DNA of 64,000 nt from Achatina immaculata (GCA_009760885.1 CM019713.1:21522427-21586426), one strand, 5' to 3'; positions 19,791 through 31,687 are shown, counted from the stretch's first letter. The notes: a model not told the origin generated them from the letters alone. Made by a program: numbers and translations.

Positions 19791-19937
19791 ATATTTGGCC
19801 TTATGCTGAATGACGAAGTGATAAATCTGGACCGGTCAGTCATATATGTTTTTGCACTAACTCCAAGATTTCATGCACTTTATGTAAGTTAAGAAAACTT
19901 GTATATGCAGAAAACTGCCTACTTATCTTCTAAAAGA

Positions 19938-20190
19938 TATCTTCTCTTTCTTTGTTAGTCCTGACAACTATACTTCTAGCTCTTTCTTTGTTTGTTAGTC
20001 CTGACAACTTTACCTCTAGTTCTTTGTTTGTTTGTTAGTCCTGATAACTATACTTCTAGTTCTTTCTTTGTTTGTTAGTCCTGACAACTATACTTCTAGC
20101 TCTTTCTTTGTTTGTTAATCCTGACAACTATACTTCTAGCTCTTTCTTTGTTTGTTAGTCCTGACAACTATACTTCTAGCTCTTTCTGAC
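19938..20190. repeat. 40-bp minisatellite, 6 copies
   Basis: The unit contains TTTGTTAGTCCTGACAACTA and TACTTCTAGCTCTTTC. Confidence 0.93.
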
Positions 20191-20204
20191 TGAGTTATCT
20201 TTGC

Positions 20205-20490
20205 GTCTTCATCTCTGTCTTCAACACTTCATCTCTGTCTTCAACACTTCATATCTGTCTTCAACACATTATCTCTGTCTCCAACACATCATCTCTGTCT
20301 CCAACACTTCATCTCAATTTTCAACACTTCATCTCTGTTTTCAACACTTCACCTCTGTCTTCAACACTTCATCTCTGTCTTCAACACATCATCTCTGTCT
20401 CCAACACATCATCTCTCTTTTCAACACATCATCTCTGTCTTTAACACATCATCTCTGTCTTCAACACTTCATCTCTGTCTTCAAAACGTC
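20205..20490. repeat. 20-bp minisatellite, 14 copies
   Basis: Unit ATCTCTGTCTTCAACACTTC with CATC/CCAA variants, in strict 20-bp register. Confidence 0.95.
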
Positions 20491-20499
20491 ACCTGCCAC

Positions 20500-20950
20500 A
20501 GAAATATCAAAGACAGTGAAAGACTGAAAAAACTGGACTGTTTTGCTGGAACAATAAAACAGTAAATCTCGTATGAAAATTAGGCTTAAAAAAGAAGCAC
20601 AAAGAAAATATCAACAGAAATCAAACAAAATAATTACCATAACGGAGAGATTTAAACTTCCACCAGAGATGTTTTCTGGGTTTTTTTTTTTTGGGGGGGG
20701 GGGGTGGTGTTGATGATGGAGCACTTCTCCGTTCTCGTCCAAAGATTTATCTTTTCCGTGGCATCCATTATGTGACCACTCAGGCCCTCTCATTTTCTGT
20801 TATGGATTGTCGATTGTATTTCTTTGGCTCCTCTTCAATCTTGAGTCTTATCCATAACTGTCATCTTTTGATCTTTACAGCATCTCTTCTGTCTGAGAGT
20901 TTGCGGAAACAGCAAGTGTTAAATACGGCTACCACTTCTCCGCTGTCTGG
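20500..20950. other. unique sequence with a T/G homopolymer junction
   Basis: A run of about 12 T followed directly by about 11 G lies at about 20682-20703. No exon with both splice sites was found. Confidence 0.5.
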
Positions 20951-20954
20951 TTGT

Positions 20955-21720
20955 TGCTCTTGTACAAAGTGTAATTAAATGTTTAGCTTGTACCAAGTGT
21001 AATTAAATGTTCAGCTTGTACAAAGTGTAATTAAATGTTTAGCTTATACAGAGTGTAATTAAATGTTTAGCTTATATAAAGTGTAATTAAATGTTTAGCT
21101 TATACAAAGTGTAATAAAATTTTTAGCTTATACAAAGTGTAATTAAATGTTTAGCTTATACACAGTGTAATTAAATGTTTAGCTTATAAAAAGTTTAATG
21201 AAATGTTTAGCTTATACTAAGTGTAATGAAATGTTTAGCTTATACTAAGTGTAATTGATTGTTCAAGTTATACAAAATGCAATTAAACTTTCAATGTTTA
21301 TAAAGTGTAAAGAAATGTTCAGTTTATACAAAGTATAATTAAATGTTAAGTTTATAAGAAGTGTAATTAAATGCTGAATGTATATAAAGTGCAATTAAAT
21401 GTTCAGTTTATACAAAGTGCAATTAAATGTTCCATGTATAAATAAAGTGTAAAGAAATGTTCAGTTTATACAAAGTGTAATGAAATGTTAAGTTTATAAG
21501 AAGTACAATTAAATGTTCAGCTTATACAAAGTACAATTATATGTTCAATGTATATAAAGTATAATTAAATGTTAATTTTATAAGAGGCGTAATTAAATGT
21601 TGAGTTTATATAAGTTGTAATTAAGTGTTCAGTTTTTACAAAGTGTAATTAAATGTTCATTGTATATAAAGTGTAATTAAATGTTTAGTTTTTACAAAGT
21701 GTAATGAAATGTTCAGTTTA
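20955..21720. repeat. 28-bp minisatellite, about 27 copies
   Basis: Unit TGTTTAGCTTATACAAAGTG plus TAATTAAA. The left half is homogeneous and the right half (from 21250) is increasingly diverged, so age or conversion differs along the array. Confidence 0.95.
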
Positions 21721-21811
21721 TAAATAGACAGAACGTATATTTCGTGGAGTCGGTTCTCCTATTTCATGTTCTTGATATTATTTAAATATAATTTATTCAT
21801 CTCTCACCCTC

Positions 21812-21966
21812 TCTCTTTCTTTCTTTCTTTCTTTCTTTATTTCTTTCTTTCTTTCTTTCTCTTTCTTTCTTTCCTTTTTTTTCGTTTTTTTTCTTTTTAT
21901 CTCTTTCTCTTTCTTTCATTCTCTCTCTCCTTCTTTCTTTATCTCTCTATTTCTTTCTTTCTCTCT
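21812..21966. repeat. (TTTC)n/(CT)n tract
   Basis: Pyrimidine-only for about 150 bp except a few A and G. It touches the 5' end of a truncated LINE. Confidence 0.95.
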
Positions 21967-23085
21967 CCAACAAAACAAAATCCATGCTCATCACCGCGAG
22001 ACAGAAACTGCAGAATGCAACAAAAACGTCTCTACAGCTTTGTCCTGGGACTAAGGCAATAGAAAATGTTCATGAACATAAAACCCTAGGACTCATCATT
22101 GATCAGCATTTAACTTGGAATTCTCACGTACATAACCTAACAAACATGATTGCACAGAAAGTTTACCAATTAGCCAAAATTAACCACTTTATCGACAAAG
22201 ACACAAGAAAAATATACTACATATCACACATACAAACACACTTGGATTACTGTTCCACAATCTGGGATGGATGCTCAGTCTCAAACACAAAAAGGCTCCA
22301 CTCATTTCACAAGCGAGCATTAAATCTTATTTGTGACAAACACCCAGTACAGACTGTAGATCAACACAAACAACTCAGAATTCTACCCCTCAAAAATAGA
22401 ATCATTTTTAACAAAGTTAAGTTTGTTCACAGAATTCTGTCGCATAATGCTCCGCCTTACTTGTGGTCGCTGTTTACGTATAACACTAAACATAGCCAGC
22501 GTTTAAAAAAAACTGTCTTCTTCCTAAACCCAGGATTGATCTGTACAAGAAAAGCCTTGCATACTCTGCAGTACAGCTCTGGAACACCCTCCCCTACCAT
22601 TTAAAATCCGTTGGTAATACTTCATCCTTTAACTCAAACCTGTTTCATTATTTACTTGCTTGTAATTATATGCTCCATAAAATAACCAGCACTCTCTCAA
22701 CACATGGCTCGTCAACCATCAAGTACTAAAATGAGATTGTTAGAAAAGCAACTTGTTAGATATTGTTATAAATTATTTTAATGTTTGTTAAAAAACATAT
22801 GTTACAAGATCTGTATTTACAATGTATTTTTGTTTATGTATATGTCTGCGTGTGTATGTGTGCATGAGTGCTATTTTATTAGGTTAATTACTTCTTCTCT
22901 TTTACTTTGAATGTTGTAGTTAAATCTTACACTCTTTTGATATGTTTTTTCCTAATTTAATTTGTATATTTGTACTAAATCAAGTGTGTGGGAAGAATGA
23001 AGGGCAGAATGTAAGACGGGCCTGCGTGCCCAATTCTTTACCCTTTAAAAATAAAGATTATTCATTCATTCATTCATTCATTCTC
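21967..23085 (+). mobile_element. CR1/L2-like copy, 5'-truncated, (CATT)n tail
   Basis: It starts at NKTKSMLITARQKLQ, downstream of the RT catalytic motifs. It reads through EHKTLGLIIDQHLTWNSHVH, DTRKIYYISHIQTHLDYCST, LPLKNRIIFNKVKFVHRIL and PPYLWSL, then shifts frame near 22510 (PRIDLYKKSL-like residues continue in another frame). The 3' UTR (22605-23055) ends with GGGCAGAATGTAAGACGGGC, AATAAAGAT and a (CATT)n tail. The 5' junction lies directly on the pyrimidine tract. Confidence 0.88.
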
Positions 23086-23240
23086 TCTCACTTGTTCTCT
23101 CTATATGTCTCTCCTTTGCTCTCTTTCTATCTCATTTATTCTCTCTGTCTCTCTCGTTTGGTCTATGTCTCTCTCTCCGTTCTCTCTCTCTCTATCTTTC
23201 TCTGTGTATGTGTGTGTGTTTCTTTAGCTTGCTGTCTATG
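23086..23240. repeat. CT-rich tract with (GT)n
   Basis: TCTCT-rich sequence following the LINE tail, with a short GTGTGT run near 23208. Confidence 0.85.
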
Positions 23241-23341
23241 GGTTGCTAGATAATTTAGAATAAATAAAATAATGATATAATTTAAGATAATAAAAAAATA
23301 AGAACGACACAAACAAACACATCACCATCTTGCTATAGAGT

Positions 23342-23614
23342 CATGTTACAAGTGTTTGTATACACCATGTTGTTACGAGTGTTTGTATCCAGCGCACCAT
23401 GTTGTTACAAGTGTTTGTATATACCATGTTGTTACAAGTGTTTGTATATACCATGTTGTTACAAGTGTTTGTATATACCATGTTGTTACAAATGTTTGTA
23501 CCCAGCGCACAATGTTGTTACAAATGTTTGTACCCATCGCACAATGTTGTTACAAATGTTTGTACCCAGCGCACCATGTTGTTACAAATGTTTGTACCCA
23601 GCGCACCATGTTGT
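23342..23614. repeat. 27/33-bp minisatellite, 9 copies
   Basis: The unit contains CATGTTGTTACAAGTGTTTG followed by TATATAC (27 bp) or TACCCAGCGCAC (33 bp). The two forms are arranged in blocks. Confidence 0.94.
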
Positions 23615-23636
23615 TAATATAAATAAAAATTGGTTA

Positions 23637-24927
23637 AACAAAGTGTACACGGTAAGTAATGAGACTTATTTTATTCAGTCACTCAGCAGGGCTGTAGGGA
23701 GGGGGCGGATTCTCCGGCCCTGAAGGTTAGAGGGAGATGTTAGGTAAAGAGTCGATATCCCGTCATTCGACTCTGAGTTTTTAAAGAGTGCCGATCACTT
23801 GCGAAGTGGACGGCTGTTTAAGCGTCGCGTAACGGTCAAAATGCAGGAGAGTGTCGTGCAGCGATAAAGTTTTGTGTTAAACTTGAAACATCAGCGACCA
23901 AGATGCCTGCTATGATACAGAAAGCCTACGGGAAGGATGCTTTGTCGAAAGCACAAGTGTTTCGGTGGCACAAGACGTTCAATGAAGGAGGAGAGAGCGT
24001 CGAGGATGAACAACTCACAGGGCGCCCATTAACGCCTCACACTTCCGACAACGCTGATAAGCTGAAAGCGGTTTTGGACTCTGACCGACGTCTGAGACTT
24101 AGACTGATAGCAGATCAAGTGGGACTTACAAACTCCAGTGTGCATGAAATCGTCACGAAAGAATTGCACACGCGGAAAATTTGTGCCAAACTGGTTCCTA
24201 AGAAACTGAGCGGCGAAGAAGAAGAAGAAGAAGAAACTGTGCGTGGATTTCTGGCGAGCGCTTGAAGCGTGTGAGGAGTGAACCTGGTGTTTGTGGAGAA
24301 AGTGATAACCGGTGATGAAACGTGGGTCTTTGAGTGCGATTGGGAGACGAAAAGACAGAGCTCTGACTGGCACCCTACCTAATTTCCTCGACCAAAGAAG
24401 CCTCGAATGTGCAAGTCGAAGATGAAATCGATGCTCATTGTCTTTTTTTATACTCTAAATGTATTGTCCATAAGGAGTGCGTACCACTCGGACAAATGGT
24501 CAAGGCAGCATTTTACGTGGAAGTGCTTAAATGGCTGAAGAAACAGTGTAGCTCGCATCAGACCGGAGATAGCCAACACCACGACTTTTCGCTGAGCCAT
24601 ACATTGATGCTAGTGAAAGAGTTTCTGGCGAAACAAACCGCGGCAACGCGGTGCCAACCTCCCTACAGCCCGGACTTGGCCCCAGCTAACTTCGTTTTGT
24701 TTCCCCAGCTCAGATCAAGCTTGAAAGGCCACCATTTTGTGGCTGTTAATGATGTGCAAGCTTCCATAACAAGCGCCTTCCAAGCGAGCTACGACGCTTG
24801 GCAGAACCGCTGGCAACGGTGTATGCTCAAGGATGTTATTTCAAGGAATTTTAAGTATATGTAAGTATATCTTGAACAAATCGAATTTTATGGAATCAGT
24901 CTCATTACTTACTGGACACACCTTGTA
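23637..24927 (+). mobile_element. mariner DNA transposon, inactive
   Basis: The terminal inverted repeats share GTAAGTAATGAGACT: left end CAAAGTGTACAC-GGTAAGTAATGAG at 23639, right end the reverse complement, reading CTCATTACTTACTGGACACA into CCTTG and TATA at about 24900-24930. The total length of about 1.29 kb is right for mariner. The transposase inside is frameshifted and carries a (GAA)n expansion. A TA target site is visible at the right end only; the left flank has TTAAA. Confidence 0.9.
23841..24864 (+). pseudogene. mariner transposase pseudogene
   Basis: From ATG 23841 the frame shifts near 23862, then gives the N-terminal helix-turn-helix region (IKFCVKLETSATK, AYGKDALSKAQVFRWHKTFNEG, GRPLT, IADQVGLTNSSVHEI, CAKLVPKKLS). 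A (GAA)n expansion at 24216-24234 disrupts the following segment. The catalytic region is read across frames: first Asp in ITGDETWVF (24313), second in QHHD (24583, but the usual N-A-P-A-H context has become F-S-L-S-H), and PPYSPDLAPANF, where the third catalytic position has Asn (AAC at 24688) in place of Asp with the expected 34-residue spacing. The enzyme would cut and paste its own TIR ends; this copy cannot. Confidence 0.9.
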
Positions 24928-25139
24928 TAGCACAACGAAAGAAGATGGAACAGAAAAAAAAATCCACCATATTTTGACGCATGAGAGATTTTACAATGTT
25001 TCAGAATCATGAAGTATGAAATAAAAAAAATCATTTTTGTCGTTAAGAAATGGATCTCAGTTAAAAGAAGTTCACATCAAAGAATTTACCTCTTCACTGC
25101 TCTAGCAAAACATACCAACACAACTCTCTTTATACAGGA
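24928..25139. other. unique spacer
   Basis: AT-rich, with no recognised feature. Confidence 0.5.
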
Positions 25140-25312
25140 ATTTTTAACTCCGTAGGGAAGACTACTTAAATCATTATACAGGAATACTTAAATCATTATT
25201 CAGGAGTACTTAAATCGATCTACATAAAGATTTATATCAATCTATAGAAATATTTCAATCAGTCTATAAAAAGATTTAATCATTGTACAGGAATACTTAA
25301 ATCAGTCTACAA
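25140..25312. repeat. irregular minisatellite around TACAGGAATACTTAAATCATT
   Basis: About seven diverged units of 20-25 bp. Confidence 0.75.
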
Positions 25313-25484
25313 GAGGATAAAAATAGTAATGAAAAAATCAATAAATGGAGACAAAAACAAAGAATTTATTCAATATCGTATAGGTTATCGGTAATCGATA
25401 CCTGAAATAAAATAGTTCCTGGAACAAGATGGAACAAAAGAGGAACAGAGAGCGCAGAATTTGATCTGACATTAAAATTATCAT

Positions 25485-25548
25485 CTTTATCATCATCGTC
25501 ATCATCATCATCTTTATCATCATCAGTCATCCTTATCATCATCGTTAT
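25485..25548. repeat. (ATC)n microsatellite
   Basis: CATCATCATC with TTTATC interruptions. Confidence 0.9.
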
Positions 25549-25727
25549 AATCCTTGTACTGCACCAGTAAAGGCTGACTGAATGGATTGCTGCTCTGTTC
25601 TGTCTGTTACAACGATAATTGTGCACGTAAAGCTGTTAACTTGTTTTAGCTGTAAATACTTTACAATGATACTTGTGCAGATAAAACTGTTGGCGCTTTG
25701 TGGCCCTTTATTTGGTTCTGATCTCTG

Positions 25728-25918
25728 AAAACTGTACAAGAGAATGTTCTGATCTCTGAAAACTGTACAAGACAATGTTCTGGTCTCTGAGAACTGTAGA
25801 AGACAATGTTCTGATCTCTGAAAACTGTACAAAACAATGTTCTGATCTCTGACACTGTACAAGACAATGTCTGATCTCTGAGAACTGTACACGATAATGT
25901 TCTGATCTCTTCCAGGTT
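25728..25918. repeat. 31-bp minisatellite, 6 copies
   Basis: The unit contains GTTCTGATCTCTGAAAACTG and TACAAGACAAT, with single-base indels between copies. Confidence 0.93.
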
Positions 25919-26655
25919 GTCAGTTCATACTGTTTTCAACATGTCCGGTTTAATATAGGCCTTAAAGTTTGAAGTTCAGACATTGAGCTTTCTGCTGGAC
26001 AACAAAGGAAGCAAACTGTGCGGTGTACAAGAAAAGAAATTGTATCCATGCCAGAAGCTGATGATCTTGAGGCTCAGACACAAACAATGACATTTATATA
26101 TTCTTTTACACAAATCGTGACTCTTTTCATACAAATCTCATCGCTTTTAAGCGGATATTGTGAACAAAATCGTTCCAGGTATCACAAACTAAACACAAGC
26201 CAGTGTTTGCTGTACAATATTGGCGAATATCTGCAAACAGAAACTTGGCCAGTGCACGGTTCAGTACAGATAGCTGGTGCTGCCCTCCGGACAATGGCCG
26301 TATTTGAATATTATCAAACTTGTTTACAGAAGCCATTTGTTAGCCGAGCCAGCGAAGTACGATACAATGAAATCGTATAGCGGCGGATTGGTATAATAGA
26401 CTAGTTCCCGCAAACAGGAAACAATGGAGGGTTTCTATGTCCTACTATAGGGCCTTCAGTACAGCCGAACAGACCAGTATTTTTATGTCTAAAATTCTGC
26501 GAGAAGAGACAATAAAGGGTCGTGTTGTACATGTTTGATGTCACAAATATGGCAGGCTTTGGCCCATGATGACGTTGACAAATAAAGGACTGTAAAGATG
26601 ACAATGATGAAGAAATTAAATAAAAGAAAAGACAAGAAATAAATGAAAGAGAAGA
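25919..26655. other. unique segment with an unassigned 120-codon ORF
   Basis: The longest frame is 26018-26380 (+), starting MRCTRKEIVSMPEADDLEAQ; an overlapping 69-codon frame runs on the minus strand. Composition is not repetitive, but I find no splice sites, signal peptide or familiar motif that favours either strand. It may be intron, an old transposon or a real exon. Confidence 0.3.
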
Positions 26656-26659
26656 AAAA

Positions 26660-27154
26660 ATGATTCTCTCCTCCTCCCTGTCTTTTCTTCCCTCCTCCTT
26701 CTCTTATCTCTCTTTCTCCTGTCTCTTCCTCTCTTTTCCCTTTATCCCCTTTCCCCTCTCCTCTTCATTCTGTCTTCTCTCTCTCTTTTCTTGCCTTTCT
26801 CTCCTCTCTTTCCTCTTCCCTTCTTTCCTCCCCTCCCTCTCCTTCTTTTTCCTCTCTCCCTCACTTTCTTCTCTTCCTTCTCTCTCCCTTTGCTTTTCCC
26901 TCTCTCTCTCTCTCCTTTCTTGCCTCCCTCCACTCTTTTCCCTCCCTCCCCTTTCTCCCTCTATCTTCCCCCTCTTCCCTCTCTCCCCTCTTCAATTGAA
27001 TGTTTAATCTCTTCTCTCTCTTCCCCTCTTCCCTTCTCACCTCTCCCCTTTCCATCTCTCCTCCCTTTCCTCTCCCCTCCCTCTCCTTCCTCTCTTCCCT
27101 CTCTCTCCTGTCTTCCCTCTTTTTTCCTCTCTCCCTCTCTTCTCTATTCCCTCC
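26660..27154. repeat. about 500-bp polypyrimidine tract
   Basis: Almost only C and T on the plus strand for nearly 500 bp (CTCCCT, CTTCC, CTTTC mixtures), broken by TTCAATTGAATG near 26993. Such strand asymmetry can form triplex DNA. The right edge coincides with the 5' end of a truncated LINE. Confidence 0.95.
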
Positions 27155-28145
27155 TTCGGCTCTGTACAGAAACATCACAGATAGAAAACGTTAGCGAGCA
27201 CAAAACACTAGGTCTTATTAATGACCAACATCTGACTTAGAATTCTCATGTGCAATGTCTAACAAAACTCATCGCACAAAAAGTATACCAATTAGCTAAA
27301 ATTAAGCACTTCATAGATCAAGACACTAGGAAGACATACTACACACCTCATATACAAACACATTTAGACTATTGCTCAACAGTTTGGGATGGTTGCTCAG
27401 TGTCAAATACAAAGAGGCTTTGCTCTCTCCAAAAGCGAGCAGTAAAGCTTATTAGTGACAAAGATCAAGCACAAACAACTAATCATCACAAACGTATCAA
27501 AATACTACCTCTTAAGAACAGGTTCCTCTTCAACAAAGCCAAGTTAGTACATCAATTTCTTTCACGGCATGCCCCGCCTTATCTATGGAACCTGTTTAAA
27601 TTTAGCCCAAAGTGCAGCCAACGCTTGAACAACATATGTCTTCCAAAACCTAGACTTGATCTTTACAAGAAAAGCTTTAGTTATTCTGCTGCTCATCTTT
27701 GGAATACCCTCCCATCCTATATAAAAAATATAAATTTTACTTCTTCCTACAACTACAAGCTTTCCCAATATCTATTTGATGTCGACTACATGCCTCCATG
27801 AATTATAAAACTTAAAAGTTATCTTAAACTGCTCTTACAGACACCGAATACAATTAATTGTTTTCTGAATAGTCCCGAAAATTTTGTTTAGTAGATAGTC
27901 ATTTATAATGTATGTAGTTACTTCTATACTGAGTGAATGTTTAAGAGCGAAACGTAAATGTTATATTTTATTTTATGTCTCTCAGCTTCAATGTTATTTA
28001 TGTTTGTTATATGAACAGCATATTTGTAGAATGTCTGGAATAGAGTGAAAGATGTATGATAAAGGGCAGAATGTCAGACAGGCCTGCGTGCCCAATTCTT
28101 AACCCTTTTGAAATAAAGATCAATCAATCAATCGATCAATCAATC
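27155..28145 (+). mobile_element. CR1/L2-like copy, 5'-truncated, (CAAT)n tail
   Basis: It starts in the RT thumb region (SQIENVSEHKTLGL, with a TAG replacing the Trp codon at 27238). A 180-codon open stretch follows: QKVYQLAKIKHFIDQDTRKT, THLDYCSTVWDGCSVSNT, KILPLKNRFLFNKAKLVH, PPYLWNLFK, LPKPRLDLYKKSFSYSAAHL. It ends at TGA 27799. The 3' UTR closes with AAGGGCAGAATGTCAGACAG, GCGTGCCCAATTCTTAACCC and AAATAAAGATCAATC, then a (CAAT)n tail. This is the best-preserved C-terminus of the family in the window. Confidence 0.9.
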
Positions 28146-28322
28146 CCTTTCTCTTTTCTCTTCCCTCTCTCCTCCTCCTCTCCTCTCTTCCCTTTCTCTT
28201 TTCTCGTCCCTCTCTCTCTCCTTTCTTCCCTCTCTCTTCTCTCTTTAATCTCTCCTTCCCTCTCTATCTCTCTCTCTATCTCTCTTCCTTCTCTCTCTCT
28301 CTCTCTCTCTCTTTCACCTCTG
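28146..28322. repeat. polypyrimidine tract
   Basis: CT-rich for about 175 bp, directly after the LINE tail. Confidence 0.93.
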
Positions 28323-28845
28323 CTTCTTGCTTTAATCAACCACAACATACTTGTATGTAGGAAATGGAAACCATAAACAGTCTCTGACTGCTGGAGGAAA
28401 TGGAGCCGGATTGGACCATTTATCTTGAAGGAGAGCTCACTTGCTAAAGCCATTAATGGAAGAAGTTATTTATTTGTGACAAGTCTGGCAGTTTTATGCG
28501 TCAGAAATTTGTCAAAAACTTGTACAATAGGTCAAGTCTCAGAGTCAAACGTTAACTTGATGTTTCTCACTTCCAGAACCTGCCTGCTACATCCTTCTCC
28601 CTCAGCTTTCCAGTTTTTGTGCTCACGTTCAGGTCTGTAGATTATCCAGTCTTTCTCAGTCATTTATGATCACGTGGTGACGTCCATGACTGAAGAAAGA
28701 CTCATTTATTCTCGGTTCCGAGCTCTTACAGTCCTCTCCTTAATTTTCCCTTAACACGGTCCCTAGAGAAGTCTTGTTCGTACTCTCTGTCCCTCCATTA
28801 CTCACGTCTATATTTCATTTAGATCACTCGAGAGTTTTACCAGAA
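28323..28845. other. unique segment, no gene recognised
   Basis: Open frames exist on both strands (28425-28640 + and 28453 downward on -), but without splice-site or motif support. Confidence 0.4.
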
Positions 28846-28849
28846 GTGG

Positions 28850-29610
28850 ATATCTGGGACGGTAGCAACCATTGCTAGGAGTGGATACCTGGGAAAAGAA
28901 CGATTGCTAGAAGCGGACACTTAGGATGAGAACGATTGCTAGAAGCGGATACTTAGGATGAGAACGATTGCTAGAAGCGGATACTTAGGATTAGAACGAT
29001 TGCTAGAAGCGGATACTTAGGATTAGAACGATTGCTAGGAGTGGATACTTAGGATGGGAACGATTGCTAGGAGTGGATACCTGGGAAAAGAACGATTGCT
29101 AGGAGTGGATACTTGGGATGAGAACGATTGCTAGGAGTGGATACTTAGGATGAGAACGATTGCTAGGAGTGGATACCTGGGAAAAGAACGATTGCTAGGA
29201 GTGGATACCTGGGATGAGAACGATTGCTAGGAGTGGATACTTAGGATGAGAACGATTGCTAGGAGTGGATACCTGGGATGAGAACGATTGCTAGGAGTGG
29301 ACACCTGGGATGAGAAAGATTGCTAGGAGTGGATACCTGGGAAAAGAACGATTGCTAGGAGTGGATACCTGGGATGAGAACGATTGCTAGGAGTGGGTAC
29401 CACCTGGGAAAAGAACGATTGCTAGGAGTGGATACCTGGGATGAGAACGATTGCTAGGAGTGGATACCTGGGAAAAGAACGATTGCTAGGAGTGGATACC
29501 TGGGAAAAGAACGATTGCTAGGAGTGGATACCTGGGAAAAGAACGATTGCTAAGAGTGGATACCTGGGAAAAGAACGATTGTTAGAAGCGGATACCTGGG
29601 ATGAGGACGA
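28850..29610. repeat. 32-bp minisatellite, about 23 copies
   Basis: The unit contains ACGATTGCTAGGAGTGGATA and CCTGGGAAAAGA, with GATGAG/AAAAGA and ACTTAGG/ACCTGGG variants mixed. Confidence 0.96.
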
Positions 29611-29860
29611 ACCCCACAGACATCGTTTCTGGTTAACTAAAAATACATATTAAAGTTCACGTGCTGGGACGCGTAGAATTCTTGCACTTTTGGCAATTAT
29701 ATGGGACTATAAGTTGCTGAGATATGAAGGATACTTAAGTGTATGGTACTATATGTTAATTAGTGCTATGAAGGGACATGATGGTTAAACATCAGGTTAA
29801 ACATTAGACGGCGTCAATAAATAAACTTCAGTAGCTCACTCTTGTGTAGCTTGCCAAGAA
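29611..29860. other. unique spacer
   Basis: No feature recognised. Confidence 0.5.
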
Positions 29861-29864
29861 TCAG

Positions 29865-30243
29865 TCACTGAGATCTACAACCATTCACAAGAATCAGTCA
29901 TTGGGATCTACAGCCATTCACAAGAATTAGTCTTTGGGACCTACAGTCATTCACAAGAATCAGTCAATGAGATCTACAGCCATTCACAAGAATCAGTCAT
30001 TGGGATCTACAGCCATTCACAAGAATCAGTCATTGAGATCTACAGCCATTCACAAGAATTAGTCATTGGGATCTACAGCCATTCACAAGAATTAGTCATT
30101 GAGATCTACAGCCATTCACAAGAATCAGTCATTGAGATCTACAGCCATTCACAAGAATCAGTCATTGAGATCTACAGCCGTTCACAAGAATTAGTCATTG
30201 GGATCTACAGCCGTTCCCAAGAATCCATCATTGAGATCAACAG
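29865..30243. repeat. 33-bp minisatellite, about 11 copies
   Basis: The unit contains CATTCACAAGAATCAGTCAT and TGAGATCTACAGC. Confidence 0.95.
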
Positions 30244-30296
30244 CCAATGAATAGAGAGCGGTGTAAATGGGGACACTGAAGGTACCCCTCGCCCTG

Positions 30297-30848
30297 CAGG
30301 TTGGGATAATCACAAGACAGAAGATTCGAAACCGAAATAAAGAACAGAATAGCCCAGTTCAAGCCAGCATTTATGAAAACGAAAAACATAATGTGCAGTA
30401 AAGCTCTGTCGATGAACACCAGAAAGAAAGTTGTTAAGTGCTACGTGGAACCCGTGTTATTAAAAGTATGAGAAGCCTGGACAAAGAGCACTCAAAATCT
30501 CCTGGAAGCGGCGGAGATGTGGCTCATAAGAAGAAAGATGAGGATACCCTGGACAGCCAAGACAACAGATGAAGAGCTTCTAGGTGAGGCTGGGCACAAG
30601 AGAGAAATTTTGGCAACATTCAGAACACGACAGTCCAGGTTTCTAGGACACGTTTTAAGAAGAGGCAAACTGGAACAGTTAATGACAACAGGAAAACTGG
30701 AGTGATGAAGGGACAGAGGAAGACAAAGAAACAAGATACTTGATGGACTAAAAGAGTGTTACAGAGCATGGTTCAAAACATAGTTTACAGAAAGAGCAAA
30801 GGACAGGTGGTTGTGGAAATCAATGACGACCAATGACTGATTGGAATG

Positions 30849-30850
<2 letters not shown>
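30297..30850 (+). mobile_element. RTE-type LINE C-terminal fragment with (GA)n tail
   Basis: Translation in one main frame resembles the C-terminal part of RTE-A but is diverged: KNRIAQFKPAFMKTKNIM, KVVKCYVEPVLL, AAEMWLIRRKMRIPWTAKTT, RFLGHVLRRGKLEQLMTTGK. It has stops near 30469 and at 30703, and ends ERAKDRWLWKSM before (GA)n (30851-30907). It is a separate RTE subfamily, 5'-truncated and dead. Confidence 0.82.

Positions 30851-30907
<57 letters not shown>
30851..30907. repeat. (GA)n microsatellite
   Basis: Pure GA dinucleotides directly after the LINE fragment; it may derive from its tail. Confidence 0.95.
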
Positions 30908-30909
<2 letters not shown>

Positions 30910-30984
30910 CGCTTACGATTGTTAAGAATTTATAAACCTGAGTAAACACAACCAAGAAGCTACATAGCAAATTTTGTAATTAAA

Positions 30985-31112
30985 GGAATTCATGTCAGAA
31001 GTTCTGTATTCATGCCATAAGTTCTGTATTCATATCAGAAGTTCTGTATTATGTCAGAAGTTCTGTATTCAGGTCAGAAGTCATGTATTCATGTCAGAAG
31101 TCATGTATCGGC
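30985..31112. repeat. about 20-bp minisatellite
   Basis: Units of CATGTCAGAAGTTCTGTATT with small changes, about six copies. Confidence 0.85.
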
Positions 31113-31149
31113 TTCTGAGTTTTCCACGTCTGTGCTTTTTTTTTTCTTT

Positions 31150-31642
31150 TCTTTTTACTGCCTCAGCCAATGTTAGCTTTTCTTTATGTTTTTATTTTTA
31201 CTGTCTCAGCCAATGTTAGCTTTTCTTTATGTTTTTATTTTTACTGTCTCAGCCAATGTTAGCTTTTCTTTATGTTTTTATTTTTACTGTCTCAGCCAAT
31301 GTTAGCTTTTCTTTATGTTTTTATTTCTACTGTCTCAGCCAATGTTAGCCTTTCTTTATAATTTTATTTTTACTGTCTCAGCCAATGTTAGCTTTTCTTT
31401 ATGTTTTTATTTTTACTGTCTCAGCCAATGTTAGCTTTTCTTTATGTTTTTATTTTTACTGTCTCAGCCAATGTTAGCTTTTCTTTGTTTTTATTTTTAC
31501 TGTCTCAGCCAATGTTAGCTTTTCTTTATGTTTTTATTTTTACTGTCTCAGCCAATGTTAGCTTTTCTTTATGTTTTTATTTTTACTGTCTCAGCCAATG
31601 TTAGCTTTTCTTTATGTTTTTATTTTTACTGTCTCAGAGAAT
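31150..31642. repeat. 43-bp minisatellite, 11 copies
   Basis: The unit contains TCAGCCAATGTTAGCTTTTC and TTTATGTTTTTATTTTTACT; nearly identical copies. Confidence 0.96.
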
Positions 31643-31687
31643 GTTAGTTTGTTTTAATTTTTCTGTCCTTTATGTTTGTGCCTTTAC

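Noticed and set aside
26018..26380. 120-codon plus-strand ORF as a gene
   Set aside because: No splice-site, domain or signal-peptide support, and an overlapping minus-strand frame is equally open.
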